Below, piece after piece: positions 50,947-59,124 of a stretch of 64,000 bases of DNA. The notes beneath the pieces are model-generated. The model saw nothing but the letters and a program-made list of their open reading frames with translations. It did not search any database and was not told the origin of the DNA. Both the position numbers and the translations under genes were made by a program. The first letter of the stretch is position 1; the number at the start of each line of letters is the position of its first letter. Source of the stretch: JACCXE01 sp963718605 (lineage in GTDB: Bacteria > Actinomycetota > Acidimicrobiia > Acidimicrobiales > JACCXE01); NCBI GenBank assembly GCA_963718605.1, contig OY970363.1:2666001-2730000 (forward strand), given 5' to 3'.

Positions 50947-52350
50947 TTACGGACGCCGATCCGACAGCAAGGGCTCCGCAGCGCCCTCAACCCGACGCAG
51001 CTCATCGCGAAACTGCCAGCCTGTGGCCGCCGCGAGTCCGATGATGGCGATCGACCCAGCTGCGGCGAGCGGTAGTCCCTTACGCTTCAGGACGCGGGTC
51101 GCACCAACTTGCCAAACGGTTGCGCTTCGGTAGTACTCGCCGCTCTGCGGCGAGAACTCGTAAAGGTGACCGGCCGTGTGGCGCAACGTCGGCGCCATCA
51201 GGCGCACCTGCGCCCACGGTGTGGGACTGTCGGCATCAGGGCGCGACAGCTGCTGTGCGCGCGTCGAAACTATGAGCGTCGGAAGCGACACGAGCGCGCC
51301 AACGGCGAAGAGAACCACCGTCGCCTTGTAACGCGTTGTTGTCGTGATCCACGGGGCCAAGGCCGCGCACGCAGGAATGAGCGCTAGGAGAAGGTAACGC
51401 GGGCCCCACGACCAACCGCCCCCCCAGAACGCGACGGAAACCGTGACCAAGACGACGACAACGCAGTTCAAAGTCAGCGCAGTAGCAGCGAGACGGCGAT
51501 GCGCACGCAGCGCCCACACGGCTGCGGGCAGCACGAGAACGATTGGGGCGAACAGCACGATGCTCTTCGTCGGCCCGACGAGAAAGTTCCAGATCGCGGT
51601 GCCGCTCGGCACGTTGAACCCGTAGTCCTGGTAACCGAAGGAAAAGATGCTTCCAAAACGCGCCGCGTTATACGCCGCTACCAGGACGCCTCCACCGATC
51701 ATTGGCGGGACTGCGGCGCGCAGAGCTAGGTAACGGTCCTCGTCAGCCCAAACCGCGACCATGAACAGGGGCACGAGCAACACCAGTTGGGGACGTGTAA
51801 GCACGGCCAGCATCAGCGCCAACGCGGCTGACCTCCAACGGCGCGCGAGTAGAGCTTCGCAACAGAGCACGAGTCCCAGGACGGCCAGCGGTTCGCTAAA
51901 GAACTCCTTGGTATAGGCGAGCGCAAAGGTGCCGACAACCGATGCCACCGCGACAAACGCGCTCGCTCGGGGACTCCCACCCAGGCGCCGACCGAGGCGA
52001 TACATGGCCCAGACGAGCGCGGCACAGATGAGCGGGATCATCGAAGAGACGAGGGCGTGCTCGATTTCGGAGCGATGCCCGAATAACGAACCCGCGGCCG
52101 CACCGGCGACATACGCCGGGATGGCAACCAGGGGGAGCCCGAGACCCAGTCGAGTAAAGGTCTTGCCGTCGCGGCCTCTGATCCCCAGCTCGGTCGGAAT
52201 CGAGAGGTCGTGGTCGGCCACGACCGCTCGTGTGGTTTCGTACATCGCCTCGCCGTCCGACCCAGAGATCGCGCCCTCGCTGAACAGCAGAAAACCCAAG
52301 GCGCAGGCCAGTGCAAGCAGGGCTGCGAGCCGTCTCTCAGTCCTTGGCAC
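50947..52350 (-). CDS. polytopic membrane protein, GT-C glycosyltransferase-like, 467 aa
   Basis: About ten to twelve membrane helices with a first outer loop containing GAISGSDGEAMYETTRAVVADHD, where GSDGE/YETTRA is the usual position of the acidic motif of GT-C enzymes using polyprenyl-phosphate sugars. Residues ~340-420 form an outer soluble part. The likely job is adding sugars at the outer membrane face, using the lipid-linked donor made by the adjacent GT2 protein. The frame is open far upstream over rnhB; GTG 52350 gives a sensible basic N-terminus, GTG 52446 is the alternative. Confidence 0.75.
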   Translation of the reverse strand: MPRTERRLAALLALACALGFLLFSEGAISGSDGEAMYETTRAVVADHDLSIPTELGIRGRDGKTFTRLGLGLPLVAIPAYVAGAAAGSLFGHRSEIEHALVSSMIPLICAALVWAMYRLGRRLGGSPRASAFVAVASVVGTFALAYTKEFFSEPLAVLGLVLCCEALLARRWRSAALALMLAVLTRPQLVLLVPLFMVAVWADEDRYLALRAAVPPMIGGGVLVAAYNAARFGSIFSFGYQDYGFNVPSGTAIWNFLVGPTKSIVLFAPIVLVLPAAVWALRAHRRLAATALTLNCVVVVLVTVSVAFWGGGWSWGPRYLLLALIPACAALAPWITTTTRYKATVVLFAVGALVSLPTLIVSTRAQQLSRPDADSPTPWAQVRLMAPTLRHTAGHLYEFSPQSGEYYRSATVWQVGATRVLKRKGLPLAAAGSIAIIGLAAATGWQFRDELRRVEGAAEPLLSDRRP

Positions 52351-52462
52351 TCTCGGCAGGCTATCGATGTCTGCGGGTAGGCGTAGGTGTGGGCGTTCCG
52401 GCGTGTCCGGATCTCCCGAGGCCGCGCCAATGGCCCACTGGGGCACAAGGTAGGTTCGTTTG

Positions 52463-53131
52463 GTGGTTCGAAAGGCACCCCCCTCGCTCCGGACGGAGCG
52501 TCCCCTGTGGGACGAGGGGCTCCTTGTATGCGGTATGGACGAGGTCGGCCGTGGCGCCTGGGCCGGCCCGCTCAGCGTTGGTGCCGCCGTCCTGCCGCAG
52601 GCAAGGCGCGTGTACAACGTGCGCGATTCCAAAATGCTTTCTGAAAAGGAGCGCGAGCGACTCTTCGACCGCATCGCGGACTGGTGCGTCACGTGGTCGG
52701 TCGGGCATGCCTCCCACGAGGAGTGCGACGCGCTCGGCATGTCGGCGGCCCAAAAGCTGGCGGCGAAGCGGTGCCTCGACGGGCTCAACGTGCCGGTCGA
52801 CAAAGTGCTGCTCGACGGCAACTGGGACTTCGTGGGCGACGGCCGCACGATCAAGCTGATCAAGGGTGACGCGCGGTGCCTGTCGATTGCCGCCGCGTCG
52901 ATCCTCGCCAAGGTCACGCGCGATCGAATGATGCGGGCCGAGGCGCCGCACTACCCGGGCTACGACTTCGAGCGCAACAAGGGCTACCCCTGTCCCTGGC
53001 ATAAAACCGCGTTGCGGGGGATGGGCCCGACCGCGATCCACCGGCGCACGTGGGTGTTCATGGACCACCTGGCGTGGGGGGTCAAAGAGCCGGAAGAGAT
53101 TGTCCCGGCGCCGGATCCGAGTCTGTTCTAG
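52463..53131 (+). CDS. rnhB: ribonuclease HII, 222 aa
   Basis: RNase HII removing ribonucleotides and RNA-DNA hybrids. The catalytic DEVGRGAWAGP block (GMDEVGRGAWAGPL) is near residue 25, VRDSKMLSEKERERL follows, then the VLLDGNWDFVG Asp and AAASILAKVTRDRMM. Length is normal. GTG 52463 (TTG 52460 alternative) is divergent from the membrane gene. Its 3' end overlaps by 4 bp the convergent epimerase. A decayed second copy of its 3' half lies at 54240-54428, on the far side of the epimerase. Confidence 0.95.
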   Translation: MVRKAPPSLRTERPLWDEGLLVCGMDEVGRGAWAGPLSVGAAVLPQARRVYNVRDSKMLSEKERERLFDRIADWCVTWSVGHASHEECDALGMSAAQKLAAKRCLDGLNVPVDKVLLDGNWDFVGDGRTIKLIKGDARCLSIAAASILAKVTRDRMMRAEAPHYPGYDFERNKGYPCPWHKTALRGMGPTAIHRRTWVFMDHLAWGVKEPEEIVPAPDPSLF

Positions 53132-54105
53132 GAACGCGTCGTCACGCGCATCTCGGCGATCGTCTCTTCGAGGATCGTGTCGAGCGAACGCGTGGGGGTC
53201 CATCCGGTGAGTGCATTGACCTTGCTGGTGTCGGGGACGCGCCGAGTCATGTCTTCGAACCCGGCTTCGTAGGCCTGCTCGTAGGGGATGAGCTCAACGC
53301 TCGAGGTTGCCCCGACCTTCGCGATCACTTTGTGCGCGAGGTCGGTCATCGATATTTCACCCTGCGCGCCGATGTTGAACACCTCGCCAATGGCGTCGGG
53401 GTGATCGAGCAGCCGCAGTAGGCCGTCGACCACATCGAGCACGTGACCGAAGCAGCGTGTCTGATTGCCGTCGCCGAACACGGTGATCGGGGCGTTCGCG
53501 AGCGCCTGCTGGATAAAGCGCGGAATCACCATGCCGTAGGCGGGGGACTGGCGGGGGCCAACCGTGTTGAACAGACGCACGACGATCGTCGGTAGTCCGC
53601 GCTCTTTGAAGTACGCGTGAGCGAGGACTTCGTCGACGGCTTTCGATGTGCTGTAGGCCCAGCGCGCGACCTGCGGCGAGCCGAGAATTCGGTCGGCGGT
53701 TTCAGATAGTGCGTCGCTGGAGTTCTTGCCGTAGATCTCTGATGTGGACGCGACCAGAATCTTGCGCCGATACCTATGAGCGGCCTCGATGACGATCTCC
53801 GACCCGCGAATGTTGGTGGTGAGCGAGCGCAATGGTTGTTCGACGATGAGGTTGACGCCGACTGCCGCCGCGAGGTGCACGATCACGTCGCACTGATGCG
53901 CGAGTTCATCCACGACGAGTTCGTCGAGCACCGACCCTTGGACGAAACGGAAGTTCGGATGGCTACCGGCCGCGTCCAAATTGGACAGGCGGCCAGTCGA
54001 CAGATTGTCCAGCGCGACCACGTGGTCGCCTCGCGCGAGGAGTGCGTCGGTGAGGTGTGACCCGATAAAGCCCGCCCCGCCAGTAATGAGATAGCTGGTC
54101 GGCAT
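53128..54105 (-). CDS. NAD-dependent sugar-nucleotide epimerase/dehydratase, 325 aa
   Basis: Extended SDR enzyme: Rossmann motif TGGAGFIGSHLTDALLARGD, HLAAAVGVNLIVEQP, and catalytic Y-x-x-x-K in WAYSTSKAVDEV. VVRLFNTVGPRQSPAYGMVIPRF is typical of UDP-glucuronate decarboxylase or UDP-glucose 4-epimerase-like members. It supplies an activated sugar for the surface-glycan region. It is flanked on both sides by rnhB sequence (intact gene and relic), implying it was brought in by a local rearrangement. Confidence 0.88.
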   Translation of the reverse strand: MPTSYLITGGAGFIGSHLTDALLARGDHVVALDNLSTGRLSNLDAAGSHPNFRFVQGSVLDELVVDELAHQCDVIVHLAAAVGVNLIVEQPLRSLTTNIRGSEIVIEAAHRYRRKILVASTSEIYGKNSSDALSETADRILGSPQVARWAYSTSKAVDEVLAHAYFKERGLPTIVVRLFNTVGPRQSPAYGMVIPRFIQQALANAPITVFGDGNQTRCFGHVLDVVDGLLRLLDHPDAIGEVFNIGAQGEISMTDLAHKVIAKVGATSSVELIPYEQAYEAGFEDMTRRVPDTSKVNALTGWTPTRSLDTILEETIAEMRVTTRS

Positions 54106-54108
54106 CGG

Positions 54109-54279
54109 TCAATCGTATTGCGGCAGTAGCCTCACGTCGGTCAGATGGCCCATCTTCCTCTCGTAGACCTCGTCGCCCAGTACAAGACTCTTGAGGGCGA
54201 ACTTCAAGACGCGCTGCTCGATGTCGCGCGCACGGGCTCTGAGGAGTAGTGCGACGCGGTCGGACGCCGCCGAGGTTTA
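54109..54279 (-). pseudogene. possible C-terminal remnant of an unknown minus-strand gene
   Basis: A minus-strand frame without a normal start is open from about 54279 and reads DIEQRVLKFALKSLVLGDEV, then YERKMGHLTDVRLLPQYD, before TGA at 54109-54111, four bases from the epimerase ATG. It has the look of real coding sequence (charged, amphipathic) and lies exactly where an operon partner of the epimerase would end. Its upstream part runs into the rnhB relic, so it may be the tail of a gene truncated by the rearrangement. I cannot name it. Confidence 0.3.
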
Positions 54280-54428
54280 TGGCGAAGCGTTGTCATGTTG
54301 GGCCGCAGCGCTCCGGGGGGGCGAGGTGTTGCTCGACGGCGATTGGGACTTAGTGGGCGACGAGCGCACGATTCCATACGAAACTGTGTCGTGCCCGACC
54401 GGACGTTGTTCTAGGAACGGGTCGTGAC
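54240..54428 (+). pseudogene. rnhB: decayed fragment of a second rnhB
   Basis: Positions 54326-54373 match rnhB 52805-52852 at 41 of 48 bases and encode VLLDGDWDLVGDERTI against VLLDGNWDFVGDGRTI. Positions 54407-54428 match the rnhB end and post-stop bases 53124-53145 at 20 of 22. A weaker match starts near GAGGAG at 54241 (rnhB ~52718). Between the two strong blocks most of the C-terminal domain is deleted, so it cannot be functional. It lies 1.1 kb from the intact gene, in the same orientation. Confidence 0.8.
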
Positions 54429-54444
54429 ACATCCGCTATCAGTC

Positions 54445-55677
54445 ATGAGTCAGTACCACCTGCTCATGTTCACAAGCGATTTTCCTCCGCTTAAGGAGAT
54501 CGTCGGTGGAGAGCAAATTCGTCCGTTTGAGTTGGTGTCGTACTGGGCAGATCGAGGTGGCACGGGCGAGGTGTGGTGTGTTCGTCCTGCTCTGCATCGA
54601 CGGGACGACTGGAAGCAAATGCGAGTTCGCACGGTGCCATTTGGCCGTGTCGCGCGTGAACTCCTCGCCTTCCCGCTTGCAGTTGGCGTCATCATTCGAG
54701 CCTGGTGGCGTTTTCGTCGGGGCGGCCCGCGCCCGGTTCTGTATCACCGGCCTTCTGGGTTGTTCTGGCTCAAGGGCGTAGTGCCGCTAGTGGCAGACGT
54801 CGGTTGCTTTTTAGTTCCGCTATGCAATCTGCTCGGGTGCATCACTATTGGAATCGCGCATGACGTCGCGCCGGATCATGAGTTTGGTCAGGCGCGGAGA
54901 CGCGTTGAGTCAAGTTGGGGAGCGAGGATCTCGCGTCGCGACTTGCGGCGGATCGAACGAGCAGGCAGGTCGACGGCGCGGTTTCAACGGGTTTTCTTGG
55001 GGCGCTCCCGAATCACCGTCGTAACAAGTGACCAGCACAAGCGGATCTTGTTGTCGCGGATTCCCGCGCTCCGCGCTGATCGTGTGATGGTTCTCCAGGC
55101 CGCCGTGAATCCAAAGTTGTTGAGCGTCCCGACGCCCAAGGCGGTCCAGAAGGTGCGTATTGGCGTGGTTGGCTCGATGTTCGATGCAAACCCGCAGCTG
55201 CTAGAGGCTGCGCTACAGCTACTTCCAGTGGACCATGACTTCGTCGTTGTACACGGCGGCAATGACGCGGACGCCGCTCACGAGTTTGAGCTTCCGGCCC
55301 ATGTCTCCGTGCTCACCCGTCCCAGGCTTCGCTACGGGGAGTTTGCCTCGCTTTGCGAAGAGGTCGACGTCTGGATGCTCGTATGGGGCGACGATCCGTA
55401 TCTGCTCACGATCTCGCCTCTTCGAGTCCCGTTGTGTCTTGCTTCAGGGCGCCCGGTAATTACCACTCCTCTTGCCGAGTTGACCACGGCAGGACTGGAT
55501 TCTGTCTGTTGGGTCGCGCCGGCCACGGCCAACGGCCTGGCCGGACGAGTCTCGGACGTGTTGGCCGACCTAGACGTCGGAACAAAAACGGCGCGCGCTC
55601 GCCAGACGGTGCTGAGTAGTCATACGTGGGCGAAGAGGTTTGATTTGTTGTTCGCGGAACTAGATTCCCAGTTCTGA
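54445..55677 (+). CDS. glycosyltransferase (GT-B type), 410 aa
   Basis: N-terminal LLMFTSDFPPLKEIVGGEQI, with a GGEQIRPFE loop, is the usual nucleotide-sugar GT4-like start. The second Rossmann half begins KVRIGVVGSMFDANPQLLEAA, and the C-terminal part has LCEEVDVWMLVWGDDPYLL and ISPLRVPLCLASGRPVITT, a stretch of the sort that binds the donor sugar. It adds a sugar to a growing surface glycan. GTG 54424 lies inside the rnhB-duplicated bases, so ATG 54445 is preferred. Codon use and GC are lower than on the left side of the window. Confidence 0.8.
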   Translation: MSQYHLLMFTSDFPPLKEIVGGEQIRPFELVSYWADRGGTGEVWCVRPALHRRDDWKQMRVRTVPFGRVARELLAFPLAVGVIIRAWWRFRRGGPRPVLYHRPSGLFWLKGVVPLVADVGCFLVPLCNLLGCITIGIAHDVAPDHEFGQARRRVESSWGARISRRDLRRIERAGRSTARFQRVFLGRSRITVVTSDQHKRILLSRIPALRADRVMVLQAAVNPKLLSVPTPKAVQKVRIGVVGSMFDANPQLLEAALQLLPVDHDFVVVHGGNDADAAHEFELPAHVSVLTRPRLRYGEFASLCEEVDVWMLVWGDDPYLLTISPLRVPLCLASGRPVITTPLAELTTAGLDSVCWVAPATANGLAGRVSDVLADLDVGTKTARARQTVLSSHTWAKRFDLLFAELDSQF

Positions 55678-55712
55678 TCCCGCGCAACAGTCCGTCGGAT
55701 CAGATTTCGCAC

Positions 55713-56369
55713 ATGCGTAACCTGACCGATCCCGACGCTTGGTGGCAGCACTATGAGCCTTCCTACGCCGATCGTTGCTGGACAGATGCTCGATCCCTAT
55801 TGGCGGATGTAGTGCGCCACGCGCCGTGCGGGCCAGTCGTCGATGTCGGATGTGGCTATGGCTTCCTCGTAGAGGCGGCTCGTCGGATTGGAATCGAGGC
55901 CGTGGGGTTCGAGGCATCCGCAATGGCCTTGAAAGAAGGTCGTAGCCGGCACCCTCAGGCCGCTCTATGTCAATGGTCGGCCGGGCAGCCTCTTCCGTTG
56001 ACGACGAACTCGGTCGGTGCCGCCGTTTTGAATGAAGTTGTGGACCACTTTTCGATGACTGCCAACGAATCTCTGTTTGTAGAACTCGTCCGAGTGCTTC
56101 GGCCGGAAGGCGTGGTAGTTGTGCGCTCGCCGTCCCGGTTCAACCGCTTTGACGATGACCTTGGACACGTCTCGTTCTTCGCGCCATCGGAATTTCGGAA
56201 GTTCGTCGAGTCATTTGGCCTTCAAGTGCGCGAGCAGCCGTTTACGGCGCAACCGATATTTGGCCGGTCGCGGCTCGCACGATTGTCCGTGAGTGCAATT
56301 GGACGACTAATCCATAACGAGCGGCTGGCTGCTCGAATCGACCTCGTAGCCGAGAAGCCCGCGGAATGA
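55713..56369 (+). CDS. class I SAM-dependent methyltransferase, 218 aa
   Basis: SAM-binding motif PVVDVGCGYGFLVEAARRIG (residues ~41-60), then AVGFEASAMALKEGR, AAVLNEVVDHFS and VELVRVLRPEGVVVVRSPS. This pattern is shared by methyltransferases acting on sugars or on lipid-linked glycans. The stop overlaps the following oxidoreductase by 4 bp, so the two are co-translated. Confidence 0.85.
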   Translation: MRNLTDPDAWWQHYEPSYADRCWTDARSLLADVVRHAPCGPVVDVGCGYGFLVEAARRIGIEAVGFEASAMALKEGRSRHPQAALCQWSAGQPLPLTTNSVGAAVLNEVVDHFSMTANESLFVELVRVLRPEGVVVVRSPSRFNRFDDDLGHVSFFAPSEFRKFVESFGLQVREQPFTAQPIFGRSRLARLSVSAIGRLIHNERLAARIDLVAEKPAE

Positions 56370-57544
56370 CTGTTACAAAGATACGCGTCGGCATCGTGGG
56401 ATACGGCGGCGCGGGCTCTGCTCACGAGAACTACTTCCGCTCCATCAGGGGTTGCCAGGTCACGAAGATCCTGGACGTTCACGCGGCGTCTCGCCAACGC
56501 GCAGAGGCGTTGCCTCGCACGCGGCGGATATACGAATCGCCTGACGGGTTCTGGGACGACCTTGACCTCGTGTCGGTATGCGTACCCGATCGTAAGCACG
56601 CCGACTACATCGTGGAAGCGCTTGGACGTGGGATAAATGTCGTCTGTGAAAAGCCATTGACAGACTCGCATGACGGCATCCGCAGAGTCCTTGCCGCGGA
56701 GGCATCATCCGAAGCAACTGCCGCGGTACTGCATCAGATGCGGTTCGTCCCGCTGTTTCAAGAGATGAAGAAAGCAATTAACGCGGGCCGACTCGGCAAC
56801 ATCTCCTACGTAGAGGGCTACTACGTCCACAACCTTCGCGACCGTGCGTACCAAAACACGATGTGGCGCTTCGAGGACAATGCGACGCCGATCGTCTACG
56901 CCGGCTGTCATTTTGTCGATCTGCTTCGGTGGCTTGTTCCTTCGGACATCGTTGAGGTTTTCGCGGCCGGCAATCATCTGGCCTTTCCGGAGTACCCGGA
57001 ATCGGATCTGAACGTCATAACGCTCCGGTTCGCGAACGGTGTACTTGGAAAGGTGCTGGTCTCGTTCGGATCCGCCTGTCCACAGGATCACTCAGTGCGC
57101 GTCTATGGCGACGCGGGCTGTATAGACAACAGCTCTCTGTTTGGAACGGGCGGAAGGGAGTTGACCCTTCACAGGCCCACTGTGGTCGATCAGCTGCAAC
57201 TGGTTCGGTCGTTTCGCAAGGTCGGTTGGCCGCGCCGAGCGTCGCAAGAGATCGCGCGGACAACGAGAGCGCGGTTGGCTGACGGCGCCTACGGGCTTCT
57301 GCGCCGCCTTGGCCCAGATGCAGATGGCGAGTATGGATTTCGACATGCGCCGATGCGTCTGTACGAGCATCGTCTCGCATGTGTTCGCGCGCTTGAGGAC
57401 GTTGTTGCCGCGATCCGCGAGGCGCGCCCGCCGCTGTGCACCCTCAGGGACTCGGCTCAGACCGTGAATGTCTGCCTGGCCGCGCTGGAGTCGCTTCGTA
57501 CTAACGAAGTAGTAACGGTGGGCACACTCGCGTCACATGAGTGA
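56366..57544 (+). CDS. Gfo/Idh/MocA family sugar oxidoreductase, 392 aa
   Basis: NAD(P)-binding GIVGYGGAGSAHENYFRSI is at the N-terminus, NVVCEKPLTDS carries the family Glu-Lys-Pro motif, and GCHFVDLLRWLVPSDIVEVFA is the C-terminal-domain His block. The family oxidises or reduces sugar hydroxyls, here probably a nucleotide sugar for the surface polymer. It overlaps the methyltransferase upstream (4 bp) and the flippase downstream (8 bp). Confidence 0.9.
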   Translation: MTVTKIRVGIVGYGGAGSAHENYFRSIRGCQVTKILDVHAASRQRAEALPRTRRIYESPDGFWDDLDLVSVCVPDRKHADYIVEALGRGINVVCEKPLTDSHDGIRRVLAAEASSEATAAVLHQMRFVPLFQEMKKAINAGRLGNISYVEGYYVHNLRDRAYQNTMWRFEDNATPIVYAGCHFVDLLRWLVPSDIVEVFAAGNHLAFPEYPESDLNVITLRFANGVLGKVLVSFGSACPQDHSVRVYGDAGCIDNSSLFGTGGRELTLHRPTVVDQLQLVRSFRKVGWPRRASQEIARTTRARLADGAYGLLRRLGPDADGEYGFRHAPMRLYEHRLACVRALEDVVAAIREARPPLCTLRDSAQTVNVCLAALESLRTNEVVTVGTLASHE

Positions 57545-59096
57545 CGAGACCGAGCCCGGAGAACTCGGACCCGCGTCTACGTCGAGAATCTCGTCTTACG
57601 GCGCCGACCCAGGGGACCTCGCTAAGGACACGATCGCGGGGTTGGGTTGGAGTGGGCTGACGAGCGTCGCGCGTCAAGTCCTACAGCTGGTGTTCCAGCT
57701 CGTCCTCGCGCGCATTCTCGTACCGTGGGACTTTGGGCTAATTGGCATGGTCTTGGTCTTCGGAAACCTCGCCACCGTGCTTGTCGACAACGGATTCGGT
57801 TCGGCGTTAATTCAGAGGCCGTCGATCGAAGAACGGCATCTTCGATCCGTCTTCGGGCTCACGCTCGGCTCGGGCGCTGCGATTGCACTCGGGCTCGTTG
57901 CGGCCGCGCCCGCGCTAGCCGACTTCTACGGTGAGCCACGCGTACGCGGGCTCATCGTGATCATTGCGGCCAGTTATCTCACCACCTCCGCAGGGATTGT
58001 TTGGGACGCGCTTGCGTACCGACAGCTCCGCTTCAGGGTGCTGGCCTTGGTGGACATCTGTGCGACGCTTGGCGGTGGCGCCGTGGGGGTTACCTGCGCC
58101 TTGGCCGGCATGGGCGCGCGGAGCCTGGCGACTCAGCTTTTCGCGTACTCCTTCATCAGGCTGATGTTGCTCGCCGCGACGGCCCAGTGGCGTCCCCGTC
58201 TTCAGGTCGACTTCACGTCGGTTCGTGAGCTCGCTCGGTTCAGCCTCGGGTTGCTGGGCTTCAACGTTCTCAACTTTGGTGCTCGCAACGCCGACAACCT
58301 GTTGGTTGGACGATTTCTTGGTTCGTCTCCCTTGGGGTTCTACTCACGTGCCTACAGCCTGATGCTCTTGCCACTATCAACCATCACGGGAGTGCTCTCG
58401 CGTGTGATGTTTCCGTCGTTCTCACGGATTGATGATGCCGCGCGTGTAAAACGCGTCTACCTCCAGAGTTTGAGTGTGGTCGCATTGTTTGCTGCGCCGC
58501 TGACGCTTGGTTTGCTGGCCTCAGCCGCCGAGTTTGTGCCAGCCGTCATGGGACAGCGCTGGTTGCCGATGGTGCCGCTACTTCAGATCCTGAGCGTGGT
58601 CGGGCTTGTTCAGACCTTCCAGACGACCGTGGGGTGGATCTACAACAGCCGCGGCCGTACCGACCTTCAACTTCGTTGGGGCCTCGCTGCTTGTCCGCTG
58701 ATTGTGCTGGGCTTTGGCGTTGGAATTCATTTTGGTACGGCAAGAGCGGTGGCAATTTCGTACCTCGTTACGACCGTCGTGATTCTTGGTTACCCGAGCT
58801 TCGCGATCCCGGGGCGGCTCATCGATCTGAAAGTCGTCGACGTCGTCCGTTCTGTGTCGCCACCGATCGTTTGCGCGGTGGTGATGGCTGCATTTGTTGG
58901 CCTAAGTCGAATGATCGTGCTGTTGCGGTTCGGGGTTACTGCAGCGTTCGCAGTCGAGGTTCTCGTCGGTGTCGTGGTCTACGGCGCGTGCGTGATTGCG
59001 TTCCGACTTACCGCTGTAAAAGTCCTGCTTGAGAGGCTGCCGAGCAAGCTCGGTGGCACCGGAACGCTGCTCTCTCGATTGCTTCGAACGAACTAA
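57537..59096 (+). CDS. Wzx-type polysaccharide flippase (MOP superfamily), 519 aa
   Basis: About twelve to fourteen membrane helices. Sequence blocks VLQLVFQLVLARILVPWDFG, ATVLVDNGFGSALIQRP and ARNADNLLVGRFLGSSPLGF are typical of WzxC-like lipopolysaccharide/exopolysaccharide translocases (MVF/MOP fold). It would flip lipid-linked oligosaccharide to the outer face. ATG 57537 overlaps the preceding oxidoreductase. In this cluster it implies a Wzy/Wzx-type pathway, though no Wzy polymerase is recognised here. Confidence 0.9.
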   Translation: MSDETEPGELGPASTSRISSYGADPGDLAKDTIAGLGWSGLTSVARQVLQLVFQLVLARILVPWDFGLIGMVLVFGNLATVLVDNGFGSALIQRPSIEERHLRSVFGLTLGSGAAIALGLVAAAPALADFYGEPRVRGLIVIIAASYLTTSAGIVWDALAYRQLRFRVLALVDICATLGGGAVGVTCALAGMGARSLATQLFAYSFIRLMLLAATAQWRPRLQVDFTSVRELARFSLGLLGFNVLNFGARNADNLLVGRFLGSSPLGFYSRAYSLMLLPLSTITGVLSRVMFPSFSRIDDAARVKRVYLQSLSVVALFAAPLTLGLLASAAEFVPAVMGQRWLPMVPLLQILSVVGLVQTFQTTVGWIYNSRGRTDLQLRWGLAACPLIVLGFGVGIHFGTARAVAISYLVTTVVILGYPSFAIPGRLIDLKVVDVVRSVSPPIVCAVVMAAFVGLSRMIVLLRFGVTAAFAVEVLVGVVVYGACVIAFRLTAVKVLLERLPSKLGGTGTLLSRLLRTN

Positions 59097-59124
59097 CCGG
59101 CGCGCAACTCCTTAAGCTTCGCGG

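Noticed and set aside
50947..52917. 656-residue version of the GT-C-like membrane protein
   Set aside because: The extra N-terminus runs antisense through rnhB and lacks membrane helices.
52361..53203. 280-residue minus-strand frame across rnhB
   Set aside because: Arg/Pro/His-rich composition typical of an antisense shadow; rnhB on the plus strand has all catalytic motifs.
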